Origin: Sialis fuliginosa
Taxonomy: Eukaryota > Arthropoda > Insecta > Megaloptera > Sialidae
Length of the DNA stretch: 64,000 bases
Assembly (NCBI GenBank): GCA_961205875.1
Contig: OY540813.1
Span: 14,913,001-14,977,000, forward strand
Direction: 5' to 3'
A model generated the notes under the pieces. It was not told the origin of the DNA. It was given only the letters and a program-made list of their open reading frames with translations, and ran no database searches. The position numbers were made by a program, and so were the translations under genes. Positions 1 through 11,072 of the stretch are shown in pieces; within the stretch, counting starts at the first letter, position 1; each line of letters opens with the position of its first letter.

Positions 1-560
1 GTATCATTTTTATAGTTTTTAGGATTTCGTAGAAAAATAGGAACCTTTATTTATAGTTTCACTCTGTCCGTCCGTTCGTCTATATAAATTTTATACCGAT
101 TTAGATGAAATTTGGTATACGGACGTAGATTGATAATCCAAAAACAAAAATGATGAGATTTTTGAAAAAAAAAATTTTTTTTGGACTCCCAATAGACTGA
201 AAAGTAAATTCAAATGTTTTTTTTCACTTACCTCATTGAGTGTGGTGTCTTTTGATAGGTCTTTTAAAATGTAACAAAAAATGTTAAATGATCTTTTGAT
301 TTTCACCCTTCAGTTACGATATATTTACTTTTCAATGTGGTTATCAGAAAAAAATCTGAGAAAATTTCGGAATGTAGTTTTTAATTAGTATTTTCGATGA
401 AAATTATAACGAACATTATAGCAAAAATAGTTTATTTATAAATCGTATAGTGAGAATTACTACGGAAATCTATCATGTGTGTGCCCAATACGCACTTGGC
501 CGTTTTATTTTTTTTTCGTATTTCCTACTGAAATCGGAAAACGGAACTCTTATGGAATGA
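1..560. repeat. Transposon remnant related to the 18070-19436 element
   Basis: No gene is visible. The block around 215-310 (Ts, then cttacctcattgagtg, then ggtgtcttttgataggtct) and the block around 355-420 (an aatgtagttttt-attagta stretch followed by gaaaattataacgaacatt) match the interior of the hAT-like element at 18070-19436, where the same phrases occur. The flanking text with ctgtccgtccgttcgtc and ctgtccgtctgtctgtcac is the kind of tract seen inside other repeats of this window. Ends are not visible, so this is a degenerate or truncated copy. Confidence 0.55.
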
Positions 561-1140
561 ACACTGTGTCCGTCTGTCTGTCACTGCTTTCTAACTTTTA
601 CAATTGAACCGTTTGAGTTACAATTAGAAAATTGAGATTTGGTACAATTATAGTAAATAATAGACCAATAATAAATCTAACGTATTTAAATTAATCCAGA
701 TCCCCCTTCCGTCATCGATGAATAAACGTTTCGCCGCGCCGCTTAAATTATTTTTAATAATACGATCAATAAATATGTGTTAAAAATATATGGGTAAAAA
801 ACGTAATTTTTTTAAAGACAATAATGAAAAGAGTAGTTTGTCATTTATCAAATCCATATATTTAGTGGGCGTGGCACTACAAAATATATAACAAGATTTT
901 ACGGGTCAACAATCAGCTCTTGGGAAATAAAAAAGTTGAAAACATATAATAATAAAATGTGTGAAGGTTTCTTCCAAATATTTGTTCTACTTTAAAATTC
1001 TAATTTTGTTAGCAAATATATTTGTATTTATTTGTTGAACGGCCGCGTGCAGATCGATTTTTGATTGAGATTTAATCCATAATTGTACCTTAGAATACGA
1101 AATAGTAAATAAAAATATATGATTGAATTTAATTTTATAA
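561..1140. other. Gene-free AT-rich stretch
   Basis: I see no exon, RNA gene or clear element ends here. Short ORFs on either strand have no recognisable domain and AT-driven composition. Confidence 0.5.
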
Positions 1141-1145
1141 TTATT

Positions 1146-1480
1146 AACTTCCCAGCATAGGGAAGTTATTGTAATGGGTCCAAAAACAGAAATAAAAAAT
1201 TTCAACATATCGATACCTAAATATTTGTCTGTTACAAGTCCACTTTTGAAAAATATTGAGATAAGCAGAGAAAATTAATTTTTAATAAAAACTATTAAAA
1301 TGGTGACAAAAAGTAAGATTACATTACATATCACCAATAATTGTTTATATTAAGTCCGTTTATCTATAAATATTTGGTGTACAAACTTTCAAAGTTCGTT
1401 TACCACAAAAATGATTTTGTGGACTTGTACAAACAAATATTCAGGTGTCGATATTTTTATGTTTCACGGTCACGAAGGGG
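1146..1480. repeat. Dispersed repeat with aacttccc/gggaagtt hairpin start
   Basis: The stretch opens with AACTTCCC, six bases, then GGGAAGTT, followed by attgtaatgggtcc and a run ending in aaaaaatttcaacatat. A second copy of this opening lies at about 3518-3600 (ctccctagcataaggaa then ttgtaatggatcc then aaaaaattttaacatat). The shared order of motifs shows a repeat family. The class is not determined. Confidence 0.5.
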
Positions 1481-1880
1481 TAATTAAGAGGATTAATTGA
1501 CTATTCTTGGGGTAATTTTCAGAAACTACAACTGCTTACCTTTCAAATATGACTGACTACATTAAAATTGGTTGAAAATTGGCTTGAAACGAAATTCCCC
1601 CCCCCCCCCCTCCCGTTACTACGCCTCTGGTACAACTCCACTAATATAAGTCAAATTATAAAACATCTGCCAAGTAAATGCACAGTGCTTCCTCGTGCTA
1701 AATTCACTAAAACCGATAGTGTTCAGATAAATTGCCTGGCATTGGTTAACCATTTAATTTTTACACAAATTTTACTAAAAAATCTTAGTTCGAATTTTTT
1801 CTTAAAACGCACCTGAATATTTTTTCATATATTTTTAATTTTTTGACAATTTCAATCTAAATCTAAATTTATGCAAATGT

Positions 1881-1955
1881 CAAAATGACATTTAAAACGT
1901 CAAAGTGACATTTAAAACGCCAAAGTGACATTTAAAACGTCAAAATGACACTTAA
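1881..1955 (+). repeat. 20-bp tandem repeat, about 3.75 copies
   Basis: Three full and one partial copy of a 20-bp unit, caaaRtgacatttaaaacgY, follow each other with an exact 20-bp period. The inverted relative of this repeat family near 29700-29760 has only a divergent single-copy version (ttaaatgtcattttgagg), so the array was expanded in this copy. Confidence 0.85.
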
Positions 1956-2299
1956 TATATCCAATCAAATATCAATTTAGAAAAACAAAACACGAATTTT
2001 TAAAATTAATTTAGATAAATCTTTGTAAGGGAATATTTTACAACAAACATAGTAGACCCATATTATAGGAAATTTAATTATCTATAAAAAATATTCTATA
2101 AAATTTTCTCGTAACATGTGTCGTTCTTGAGATATCTTGAAAAAAGAAATATTTTGGGGTGTCACCCCTCCCCCTTACACACGATTTTGATGATTTTGAA
2201 ATGGGACCGTCCTCAAACCAAACCCAACCATCCGACCAAGTTTCAATAATATCGGTTCAGTGGTTCATGAGTTATGCGTGTGACAAGGATTCAGGGGAC

Positions 2300-2365
2300 A
2301 GACGGACGGACGGACGGACGGACGGACGGACGGACGGACGGACGGACGGACGGACGGACGGACAG
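2300..2365 (+). repeat. (ACGG)n microsatellite grading into (ACAG)n
   Basis: A run of gacggacg... tetranucleotides about 60 bp long ends in cagacagacagacac. The copy at 32215-32255 has a much shorter version, so this is a microsatellite seeded inside a dispersed repeat. Confidence 0.9.
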
Positions 2366-2699
2366 ACAGACAGACACGGAACGAAAAGTGTTTGTCTTGA
2401 CGTGAAATGGATAAATAAATTTAAAATTTTGAAATTGGCGAACTTTTTTTTTGTCTCAATCTGAAACGATCACATAGCTTCTCGTATCTTCGATATTGCG
2501 AGGAAGCAATAAAGATACAACACATTTTATTCATTATTGTATAAAAATCACAATTGCCATGAAAAACTAAAATATGTTTGCCAAAATTATAACAATCACT
2601 CAAGTGCAATATTAAATTCAAGTCAAGTAAGAATGGTTGATGTTTGAAATTTTTATATTTAATATTAAACTTTTTTGCTAATGTATTTTGTTAATGTAA

Positions 2700-5190
2700 C
2701 ATTAATGCCGACTTTAGAGAGGGAGACTGGGCGGCCGCTCGGGGTGCCAGTTCAGAAGGGGCGGCGCACGGCCACATGGAAAAAAACTTACAATAAGCTT
2801 AAATTCTAGTAGAATTTTTTTCTCTTTAAAAAACGATCGAAAAGCTTCTCGTATCTTCCATATGACGAAGAAACAAAATTAACAATTTCAAGTTATTGTT
2901 ATCAATAAATTACAATTAGTGTGCGATGATGAAAAATTACATCAATTTATAATATGTATTCTCTAAATGCATTATGACGTTTGACTGACGCAACATGTTT
3001 TTTTCTTTTCAAACATTATGACAGGTTAGTACAGATTATTGTAAAACAAATCAATTGATGCGATAAATAACAACAGTACGCAATGCACGGCGCGGCGGGC
3101 GTATCGAAACGATGTATAGATACTCAAGACTCAAATGATACCTGTTCAAAGCACACAGTGTATATTATTTCATTATCTAAACACACAGATTCCTGGCTAC
3201 ATATTTTAATTGTCACGATCTCCTGGTGTTATGCAACGCGTGTATAATGTATATACAATATATTTACGTATAATTGTGAAGTAATGCAGTTGCCCACACA
3301 CAGTAAAGCCTTTCTTTGAATCAGATGAAAGTATGGTTCGTGAGCGGCTGCGATGATAGGCCGCTGCCATGGTCCGGTGACCACGAAACGTATTTTTGTT
3401 TCAAAATTGTATATTACTGACCAGTGCAGATTTATTCATAAAGCGTAATAGACAACAATAGCGCGTTATGATAGTCGGGGGCTTCGGGCAAAAAAAGTCC
3501 CACTCCGCCCTTTTTAACTCCCTAGCATAAGGAAATTTTTGTAATGGATCCGAAAATCGAAATAAAAAATTTTAACATATTTTTATGTTTCAAGGTCAAT
3601 TAAGTATTTTTACACTATTTTCAAAAAGATGTATGTGTGTACGTACTACGTGCGTGTCATTTTTTTCCTGCACGAAATCTCGCAAACAAAAAATGATCTG
3701 AAAGAAGTTTAATGAAATTCGGCCCAGTCGTTTTTTTGTTAGAACAAAAAGACTGAAAAAATAGATTTCAGAATTTCTTAAAAAATATTTATCATCTAAT
3801 TTTGTTTTGGTGGCAATCGATACTTTGAAATACTTTGAAACTTTGAATAAAATAATAATAATAGTTTGGGGTAGAATTTTTTTCTCTTTAAAAAACGACC
3901 ACAAAGCTCTCGTATTTTCGATATGACGAGGAAGAAAAATTAATAATTTCGAATAAGTAAGTGGAGAATATATCGGAGTAATTTGGAAGCAATAAATACC
4001 GAAGATATGAAAAGCTTTGTGATCGTTTTTTTTAAAAAAGTTCTCCGATTTCAAAATTTTCACTTCAACTTTCCGTTTCAGGTCATTTTTTAAATTTTTG
4101 TTCCATTTCTGCAGAACTCATTGTAATATAGTTATGACATTTGATAATCGGTTTAGTATTAATACATGTTATCAATTTCCAATTATTTAGACCAAGAAAA
4201 TATGAGGCCAGTGGGCCCTTTGATTTTTATCTAGAATTTTTTTGTTTTTAATTTTTTTCCTATGTTTGGAACTTTTATAAGGTCATATGTCACAAGCCCA
4301 TAAAATACACAGAAATATACTTTGTTAATTTGTCATTAGATCAACCGTTTACGAAAAATACGACAGTATAATGATTTATTATAATTATTATTTAATTGTT
4401 TCGGATACCTATGCGATATACATTCCATATATATTTTTGGTTTTGGATAATGGAGTTTTGTAACATCCCACTGGCCCTACTACTATTTATATAATTAATA
4501 AGTATATAATAATTCATATACATGTATTGCCGTATACAAAGTAAGAAATTGTTGCAATTTCATAACATTCCACTTATACCTAGCTAATGTAAATATATTT
4601 TTTTAAATTTTTTAAGCGTTGTGTTCTATGATTCTATGCTATCACATTGCAATTAATTAATTAATAATAAATACAAATACAGAATACATTTTTTAAATTC
4701 CTTCCTTTCTGTTCATTTTTCTCTATATGCTTATTTGAAAAATTGCGCTGTAAAGGTTGCAAACTTGATAAAGCTATTGACAAAATTCAATATGGTGGTA
4801 TGTACCTAACTTCATTTACGTTTTCCTTTGCAATAAAAGCAGTGACTTCTGGGCCTTCTGGGTAAAATAATTTTAATCAACGAATTATGGGTAATATTTC
4901 CCAACATTCTTTCTTTATATTGTTTAAATTTAAAATAATCGTCTTCCAATAATTGATCATTAGTACATTGTTGTATTCTAGATTCCAGTTTATTTATTTT
5001 AATGTACCTATAATCATATATTAATCAACTTTGTACTTATACAAGATTAATATATGCTGTAATATAAATATGGAAATTGATTAATATATTAATCCGCTTT
5101 TTATAAAAGAAAATTTAAATATTTATTTTATAAGATTGTAAAAAGTTGAATTTACATAATAATATCACATATTACATTTTACAATAATTT
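2700..5190. other. Repeat-rich upstream region of the ZNF143-like gene
   Basis: Near 2705-2775 there is a fragment related to the 37340-37885 element (gccgactttagagaggg, then ggggcggcgcac). A recurring phrase with aaaaaacga, aaagcttctcgtat and gatatgacgaggaag appears at about 2822-2875 and 3885-3945, and inverted at 4010-4050, so 3880-4050 is an inverted pair. It also ends the R1 copies near 2463 and 32340. The 155-codon minus-strand frame at 3596-4063 lies across these repeats and I do not accept it as a gene. An open stretch ending at 4797 before a good donor (gtatgt) has the right phase to precede the 5197 exon of the zinc-finger gene, but it lacks a start codon and homology. Confidence 0.55.
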
Positions 5191-5196
5191 TTGCAG

Positions 5197-8100
5197 AAGT
5201 TGACCAAATCCAGTATTTTCAAATAATCTCAGATGATCAACAAAATGAAAACAATATTATTTATGTGGCATACAATAATGATGAGCTTGACGTTGATGAT
5301 AGTCAAACAAGTAAAAATTTAACTGTAAAAGAAGAAGAAAATGAAACTACTTGCAATGATAAAAGTACAACTAAACGAGAACCTTCAGATTTAGAAGTTG
5401 TAACGTTGTCAGATGGCAGTACAGCATATATTTGTCGTGATATATTAGGTATAAAAATATAAACATAAATTATAAAAAATGCATACCTAATATATAATTT
5501 ATTACATTTTTTTAAGATATTAACGAATTCTTAGAAACAGGCATAGAAGATGAAATTCAAAATAATTTTGAAAATTTGCATCCTGATACTGAAGCTCATC
5601 CAGAAATTTTAGAAGATGGTAATTTATTGTATTTATAATTTAATATATATATATATATTAAATTATGAATATGTTCATCATTATATGTTATTTATGATTT
5701 GTTTTACAATTTTACTTAGATAAACACTATCAACAAGTACAACTTGAAGATGGTTCTATTGCAATATTAGAGGTAAAAGTTTTAAATACTAATCCAGAAT
5801 TATCTGAGTCAGCAAGGAACGAGTTTGAAGAAGTACCTAACGATTTTAAAAGCATTTCGGGTAGTAAAAAGAAAAAGATATATCTATGTGTATATGAAGG
5901 TTGCAATAAAGTATATACAACACATCATCATTTAAAAGTAAGTTAAATATATACAGTGCCGTAGCGTGGGGTCTGCATCTACCCGGTAAACTCTGAAAAT
6001 AGTGCCCCCTGTAATAATTGAAGACTTTTTTTTTGTTGCAGTTTTTGATGACCTTTTTTTAGTTCTCATCATGATTTTGCAGCCCTTCTTAATTTTAATT
6101 TCTGAAAACTCTTTTACTCAGCATGTCAGTTTTTAATCTTGGTAATGATTAGGTCGCCTGAATATATTCTATATCTGCATGGCTTACGGCAGTTGTATAT
6201 TTTCAATTACCCATTATTTAATCACTTTGCAGTTATGGCCCTTTAGCAGTATAAAACTACTGTCTGATCAGTTTTGAACACTGTTTCAACGTAACTCTGA
6301 GGTTTGACTACTCATTTTATCTAATTTCAGATGCCATTATTATGCTTTATTATTTTTAGGGCCAATATCAATAAAACACTCTTGTAAAACATTAATAATT
6401 AGGAATTCATAAATATATATTATACGTTTTTGTATCCTTTTAGGTCCACCACAGAACACATACTGGTTATAGGCCTTATAAATGTTCAGAAGTAGGTTGT
6501 GAGAAATTTTTCACAACTAAATCTTCACTGAAGTCACATTTTCGTACACATTCTAATGAAAAACCATATAGTTGTAGTACTTGTCCAAAATCATTTAAAA
6601 CGTCTAGTGATCTACAAAAGCATGTTCGTACACACACAGGCAAGTACTTTATTATTTAGTTTTTTACTATGAACTGATTTTTAAAATCATTTTAATTAAT
6701 TATTTTATCCAACAAGTACATATTATCATATAAACGAACCTAAATGGACAACTGGTTTTAATTTTATTGGCAAATAAAATAAATATTCTCAAATTTAAGG
6801 TATCAAAATAAAACGATTGCAATAACTATTAAAAATTCCTTAATTTTAATCACGTTTTAACTAACATTTTGTCAAAGGTAAAAATGTATATTGTAATCTT
6901 TATACTTTTTTTATAGGAGAAAGACCATTCAGATGTCTCATGGATGGATGCAGTATGTCATTTACTACGTCAAATATTCGTAAAGTTCATATGAGAACGC
7001 ATACAGGCGAACGTCCATTTCAATGCCCGGAACCTAACTGTAACAAAGCATTTGCATCACACACAAATTATAAAAATCATCTTAGAGTACACAGTGGAGA
7101 AAAACCATTTGTGTGTAAAGAACCTGTAAGTATTATTATTACCATAGACATAGAGCATGGGCCGCGCATTCTGTATTAATTAACATAATGATGTAACATT
7201 TCTTTAAAATAGTAAGAGAGATGCAGTAACTTTAGGATATATCCAGGGGTATGCTGGAGCTGGAGACGGCTCGCGCGAGCCGTTTGTTAAGATTTTTGAA
7301 AATCGGCGAGCCGATTATTAAATTATTCCACAAATAAAAGTTCAGATCATTTTTTTGTTTTCGTTTTCACGTGGTATCTATTAGTTCTGGTTCGGCTCTA
7401 CGCTCTTCTATTTTCATAGGGCATGTTTTTTTTTTTATAGCAAGCCGGTTGTTAAACATTTGGTAGCACATCCCTGGATATATCTATATCTTTTTCTAAA
7501 AAGAATGAAATAACTGGTTACACTCCTGTTTTAAATAAGGACAAGTATATCCCAAATCATATTCTATCTCTTTATTTTACACGACTCTGTTTTCAAGTCA
7601 GATACACGGTCCATGTTCTATATCTATGATTATTACCTGATTATTTTTAATGTATAGTAGTTTTTCTGAATCTTTAAATGCCTAAAAAAGAAAAAGATTA
7701 TTGTTGTGGACCTTGAAGATAATATCCAATTATTTGGCAGGTATCTTTAAGATATACAGTCTCTTCTAAGAGAACGACCGACATAACTTTTAAACTTTGT
7801 GTTATCAAAATATGAAAAAAATTACATGCATACTATTCTAAAAGTACTACGAACTATGACACTTTTAAATTAATAAGTAGTCTTTCTTTTATTAGACAGT
7901 AGACAACTTTTACATATTTTACAACGGGATTATGTTCTTGAAAAGACAGTCGTAAAACTAATCCATTTAATAATAACATTAATCACTTTTAGATGTGCCA
8001 AAAGAGATTCACAGAGTATTCATCATTATATAAACATCAAGTTGTGCACAGGAAAAATATAGAGCATGCTTGTAAAGTTTGTTATAAAACTTATCGGCAG

Positions 8101-8343
8101 TTAACGACATTGAAAACTCATATGAGAGTAGTTCATGGAATAAACATAAAAAATGAGGATACATCTACAGCTTTGTCAACAAATGAAAAAGAAGTACCTG
8201 TCAGTTTAGTGCAAGTAACAAGTGATGCTGAATTCAATAATTTATCACAAATAAAAATAAAAGATATTAGTAATAATCAATCAATAGTGAATTTTGAAAA
8301 TGATCAAAAATATGATCTAGTTTTTATGTTACAGCCACAGTAG
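5197..8343 (+). CDS. ZNF143: Zinc finger transcription factor, ZNF143/ZNF76 (Staf) orthologue; 5' end unresolved
   Basis: Coding exons are 5197-5448, 5517-5618, 5720-5937, 6444-6639, 6917-7125 and 7993-8343 (stop TAG 8341-8343). All phases agree and about 441 residues are visible. The N-terminal part has two of the family's acidic activation motifs, [11 protein letters not shown] and [11 protein letters not shown]. Seven C2H2 fingers follow: CVYEGC..., CSEVGC..., CSTCPKSF..., CLMDGC..., CPEPNC..., CKEPMC... and CKVCYK.... Diagnostic strings are [31 protein letters not shown] and [10 protein letters not shown], which are near-identical to vertebrate ZNF143. Known family role: nuclear activator binding SBS motifs at snRNA-type and many mRNA promoters. 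The first visible exon starts with two bases of a split codon (phase 1), so at least one upstream coding exon exists; I could not fix it. Fingers 1, 4 and 6 are split by or abut introns. Identification is very secure; the start is not. Confidence 0.93.
5954..6190. mobile_element. Probable hAT-like MITE in the third visible intron of ZNF143
   Basis: The intron 5938-6443 contains CAGTGCCGTAGCGTGG at its left and GGCTTACGGCAGTTG at its right, which are imperfect inverted repeats (CAGTGCCGTAGC versus CAACTGCCGTAAGC). The interior includes a GC-richer gtgccccctg stretch, unlike the surrounding intron. No convincing target-site duplication was found, so limits are approximate. Confidence 0.5.
6640..6916 (+). 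other. ZNF143: GC-AG intron in the ZNF143 finger array
   Basis: Exon 6444-6639 ends ...CAC ACA G and is followed by GCAAGT, not GTAAGT. The next exon starts after a normal ttttttatag acceptor at 6916 and restores the linker HTGERPF. The nearest GT (6644) would shift the frame. The 5' site (AG|GCAAGT) is the textbook strong context that tolerates a GC donor. Confidence 0.9.
7143..7628. mobile_element. MITE of the CATAGACATAGA family in the fifth visible intron of ZNF143
   Basis: Left end CATAGACATAGAGCATGG and right end (reverse complement) CATAGATATAGAACATGG form terminal inverted repeats of at least 18 bp with a few mismatches. It is flanked by the exact 8-bp duplication ATTATTAC (7135-7142 and 7629-7636). 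It belongs with the 808-bp element at 30200-31007. Another element is inserted inside it (7244-7476). Confidence 0.9.
7244..7476. mobile_element. Nested hAT-like MITE, 233 bp
   Basis: Ends are CAGGGGTATGCTGG and (reverse complement) CAGGGATGTGCTAC. The exact 8-bp duplication GATATATC lies at 7236-7243 and 7477-7484. The interior has gagccg/cggctc motifs. The insertion lies inside the CATAGACATAGA MITE and therefore came later. Confidence 0.9.
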
Positions 8344-8410
8344 TTCATATGCAACATTTGTATGAAGACCACGTAAATGTAAATATTTATTTATTTTCTT
8401 ATATTATTAA

Positions 8411-8988
8411 CCCTTTCGCTGCAGTATGTGTTTAGGCGTACTGGACTCCCTGTGCCGGGTTTTTCAGGCATTCGACCTATATATATAGTATCCGAAATTA
8501 ATTTACTATTCAATAACAAAAACAAATATTTTGTTTATAACTTGCGTTTCATTGATAACCATTACATAAAAGTAAAGAAAACATATTTTATTACGTTTTT
8601 TATAACTCATGCTTAGGACTTTTAATTTAAAAGCCGATTATAAAGTTAGATTTATACTGACTGGAATTATTATGGCGTTTTTAACTTGTAAACACACTAA
8701 TACAAACTATCAAGCTTAAACCTGCAAGCGAATCGTTGTTGATAACGTTGACGAACAAGTTGAATCCTGATTTATACGTTTCTTGCAATTTGAGAAAAAA
8801 ATAATGAATACATGGATATCAAGTGTTGACATGCCTATAGCATTTTTAGTAGTCTGTATCAATTATAATACTGCATATGCGTTTGTTACCCGCAGTTAGT
8901 ACTGAATTTTGCTTGCGTATTAATCCAGTTCCAGCATGCGAGACACAAAATTATTTTATAACTTTGTACGGTTCCCGCAGTGAAAGGG
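8411..8988. mobile_element. piggyBac-like MITE just downstream of ZNF143
   Basis: Left end CCCTTTCGCTGCAGTA and right end (reverse complement) CCCTTTCACTGCGGGA are inverted repeats of the CCCTTT... type used by piggyBac elements. The left flank is TTAA (8407-8410) and the right flank TTAC (8989-8992), consistent with a TTAA duplication with one later substitution. It starts 68 bp after the stop codon, so it may lie in or next to the 3' UTR. No AATAAA is seen between stop and element. The short frame inside it is not a gene. Confidence 0.8.
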
Positions 8989-9162
8989 TTACTGATGGAT
9001 CCATAAGGTTTCATTTTAATTAAAATATTAAATTAACAAAATTATAAAATATGATGTTATACACAGTCATACCCCAGAGTTTTGTCATCTTAGGTTCTAA
9101 TCTAATCCTACCCTTTGTAGGCTTTTGTGGTCGTTGTCCATATTAATTAGTTTTCCGTGTTG

Positions 9163-9291
9163 TATTCCTTCACTTCATATTTCATCTCTCGTGCCAGTCT
9201 TTTTCAAAGTGATATATGAAAGTACTAGTTTCAAAAACTCTTCTGAAGAAGACTCCAATATAAGAGTCAAAGCGTCAAGTGAAGGAATATG
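9163..9291. repeat. Short inverted-repeat element
   Basis: TATTCCTTCACTT near 9163 and AAGTGAAGGAATA ending near 9290 are perfect 13-bp inverted repeats bounding about 128 bp. The spacing suggests a small MITE; duplications are not clear. Confidence 0.5.
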
Positions 9292-9559
9292 AGCTGACAA
9301 TATTTATAATGACCATATTTTTTAGGGAAGACTATTATCCTTATTATCTTCCTTCATTCTGGATGCACCGTTGTATAGTTGCATATAAAATATGCTCATT
9401 TTGTGATGTTTGTAGTAATTTAATATTTTTTGTAATTTTTATGTATTATGTTGTTTATATAATAGTGCAATTTTTGATTTTACTTGTATATTTCATTAAA
9501 ATAAAAAGAGAGAAAAGTGAAATTTATTTAATTTACATTGTGAACTATTAGTTGACATA

Positions 9560-9775
9560 GATGTAAATTTTGAAAAAAATATATCTATGCATCTTTATTT
9601 CTTAGATCGATCAAAGTCAATTTCTGTAGATCAAATTAGATTTACGTAGATCTAGATTTTTTAAAAATTTGTCGACTACCATATTAGATCTAACAGATAG
9701 ATGCAGACCTATGGTAAACCAAGTAGATCTAAATTTTGAAGAAATTTGATCTATATAGATCAAAATTGTTATCCT
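9560..9775. repeat. Cluster of TAGATC/GATCTA motifs
   Basis: About 200 bp carry repeated agatcgatc, gtagatcaaa, gtagatctaga, ttagatctaac and gtagatctaaa strings. They end in the perfect 20-bp palindrome TTTGATCTATATAGATCAAA at 9745-9764. It looks like a degenerate short tandem or palindromic array of unknown origin. Confidence 0.6.
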
Positions 9776-10548
9776 CAGTAATATATGTACATTTATGCCC
9801 GGTATTATAAAGAATTTGCTTCAGAATGCTGCTAGGTATTAAATATAAATGACAACTCACAAATGTAGTGAATGAAATTGTATATGTGATGACCTTGATG
9901 CATGAGCATTAAATAGAAATCAGCGACGTAAAATAAGTGCTACCAAGTCTACCTCATAAAATTCATAGCATTTACATTATTATACATTTATTACCATTGC
10001 TCTAAAATCCTGAGCAAATTCATAACGATTCGACACCTTATAGATAGCATTAGCCAAAAGCTAATTAGTTTTGGTCTCATGCAAATTCTTTATGATACCA
10101 GACATAATGGTTAAAAAATTATGGAACTGAAAAGTGTTGTTATGTAGCAGATGTAAATATTTATTTATGAAATATTCAATAATAAAATTACAAATGAGAT
10201 TACATATTTTTTCAATACACTGTTTTATTTTATCACATGCTATTTTTAGAGTCATTTTTGACAAGGAATGATTCAATATTTAAAATATGTACATACAAAA
10301 TTTTATTTTTTGTTTAAATACACATATACCTATATATTCTTATTAATTCTTTTATATTCATGACTAATTCTAATTTTTAGGAATTAGGCTCAATTATTTT
10401 AATAATCTATTCGTATTTAATAATTGATATGATATATAATACTTAAAATTTATTTCATACCCCATTAAATTCCTTATACTAAAGTGTTAGTTATTTATTA
10501 TTACTTAAGTATAAATATAATACTGTACGTTTTTATATATATAAATAT
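9776..10548. other. Gene-free AT-rich stretch
   Basis: Only AT-rich sequence with short spurious frames is seen. No element ends or exons are recognised. Confidence 0.5.
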
Positions 10549-11072
10549 GGCTAGTTTTTTGCCTATCACTCATACGTTAAACGAAGTATCACCTATAAAA
10601 ATATTTTCGGTGTTATTGTACTATTGAGGATATGTCCTTTATAAACATACAAGATTTATGTTATTAATAAAAAAATAAATGGTATAAATAGAACATAAAA
10701 AAAGTTTGCCATTTTTACGCATTTTTTACCCTTTTTTTGAACTTCATACAAATAATTCAGTATATAGCGGAACTTGAACCAAGCAATATTTATATTATTA
10801 TTAAAGAATATTTTATAAATTTTTTTCTCAGCATTAGTTTATTTTAGTTTATAGTGCGCTTCTATGTAATATAAAACAAAACAGTTCAAAAAATTCGTAA
10901 AAACCGCAAACGTCCTTTTTTTGACATGCTATTTATATAATTTATTGTTTTATTAATAACATAAATCTTGTATATTTGTAAAGGACATATCCTCTATAAT
11001 ACAATAACTCCGAAAATATTCTTATACATGATACTTTGTTTTAATGCACAAGTGATAGGTGAAAAATAGGCC
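10549..11072. mobile_element. Long-TIR MITE, about 524 bp
   Basis: The left arm (about 10561-10680) and the reverse complement of the right arm (about 10940-11060) align over roughly 120 bp with few differences. Shared blocks include CCTATCACT, AAGTATCA, AATATTTTCGG, GGATATGTCCTTTA and CAAGATTTATGTTATTAATA. The element can fold into a long hairpin. Target duplication was not identified. Confidence 0.8.

Larger units (their letters stand above)
1640..2520 (+). repeat. Dispersed repeat family R1, copy 1, with expanded tandem and (ACGG)n tract
   Basis: This roughly 0.9 kb unit has relatives at 31905-32400 (same orientation) and 29436-30000 (opposite orientation). Shared landmarks in order are a caagtaaatgcac / ttcctcgtg block, an aaaacacgaattttta block, ggaatattttacaacaaac, cgtaacatgtgtcgttcttgag, tttggggtgtcacccctcc, tggttcatgagtt and cacggaacgaaaagtgtttg. 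The open frame through it (Arg-Thr-Asp-Gly repeats) is a by-product of the tetranucleotide tract and is not a gene. Terminal inverted repeats are not obvious and the class is unknown. Confidence 0.7.

Noticed and set aside
2159-2464. 101-codon frame with an (RTDG)n repeat
   Set aside because: The repeat is the translation of the (ACGG)n microsatellite inside repeat R1; another R1 copy lacks it.
3596-4063. 155-codon minus-strand open frame
   Set aside because: It runs across dispersed-repeat sequence including an inverted repeat pair, has no recognisable domain and has AT-driven amino-acid use (Phe/Ile/Lys/Asn).
4668-4797. Open stretch before a gtatgt donor, candidate first exon of the ZNF143-like gene
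   Set aside because: The phase fits (one base left over) but there is no ATG in frame, no convincing acceptor and no similarity to ZNF143 N-termini. Kept only as a possibility.
5954-6190. Exact target-site duplication for the MITE in the third visible ZNF143 intron
   Set aside because: The flanks are both AT-rich but do not match better than 5 of 8, so no duplication is claimed.
8428-8616. 62-codon frame after ZNF143
   Set aside because: It lies within the piggyBac-like MITE and has no domain.
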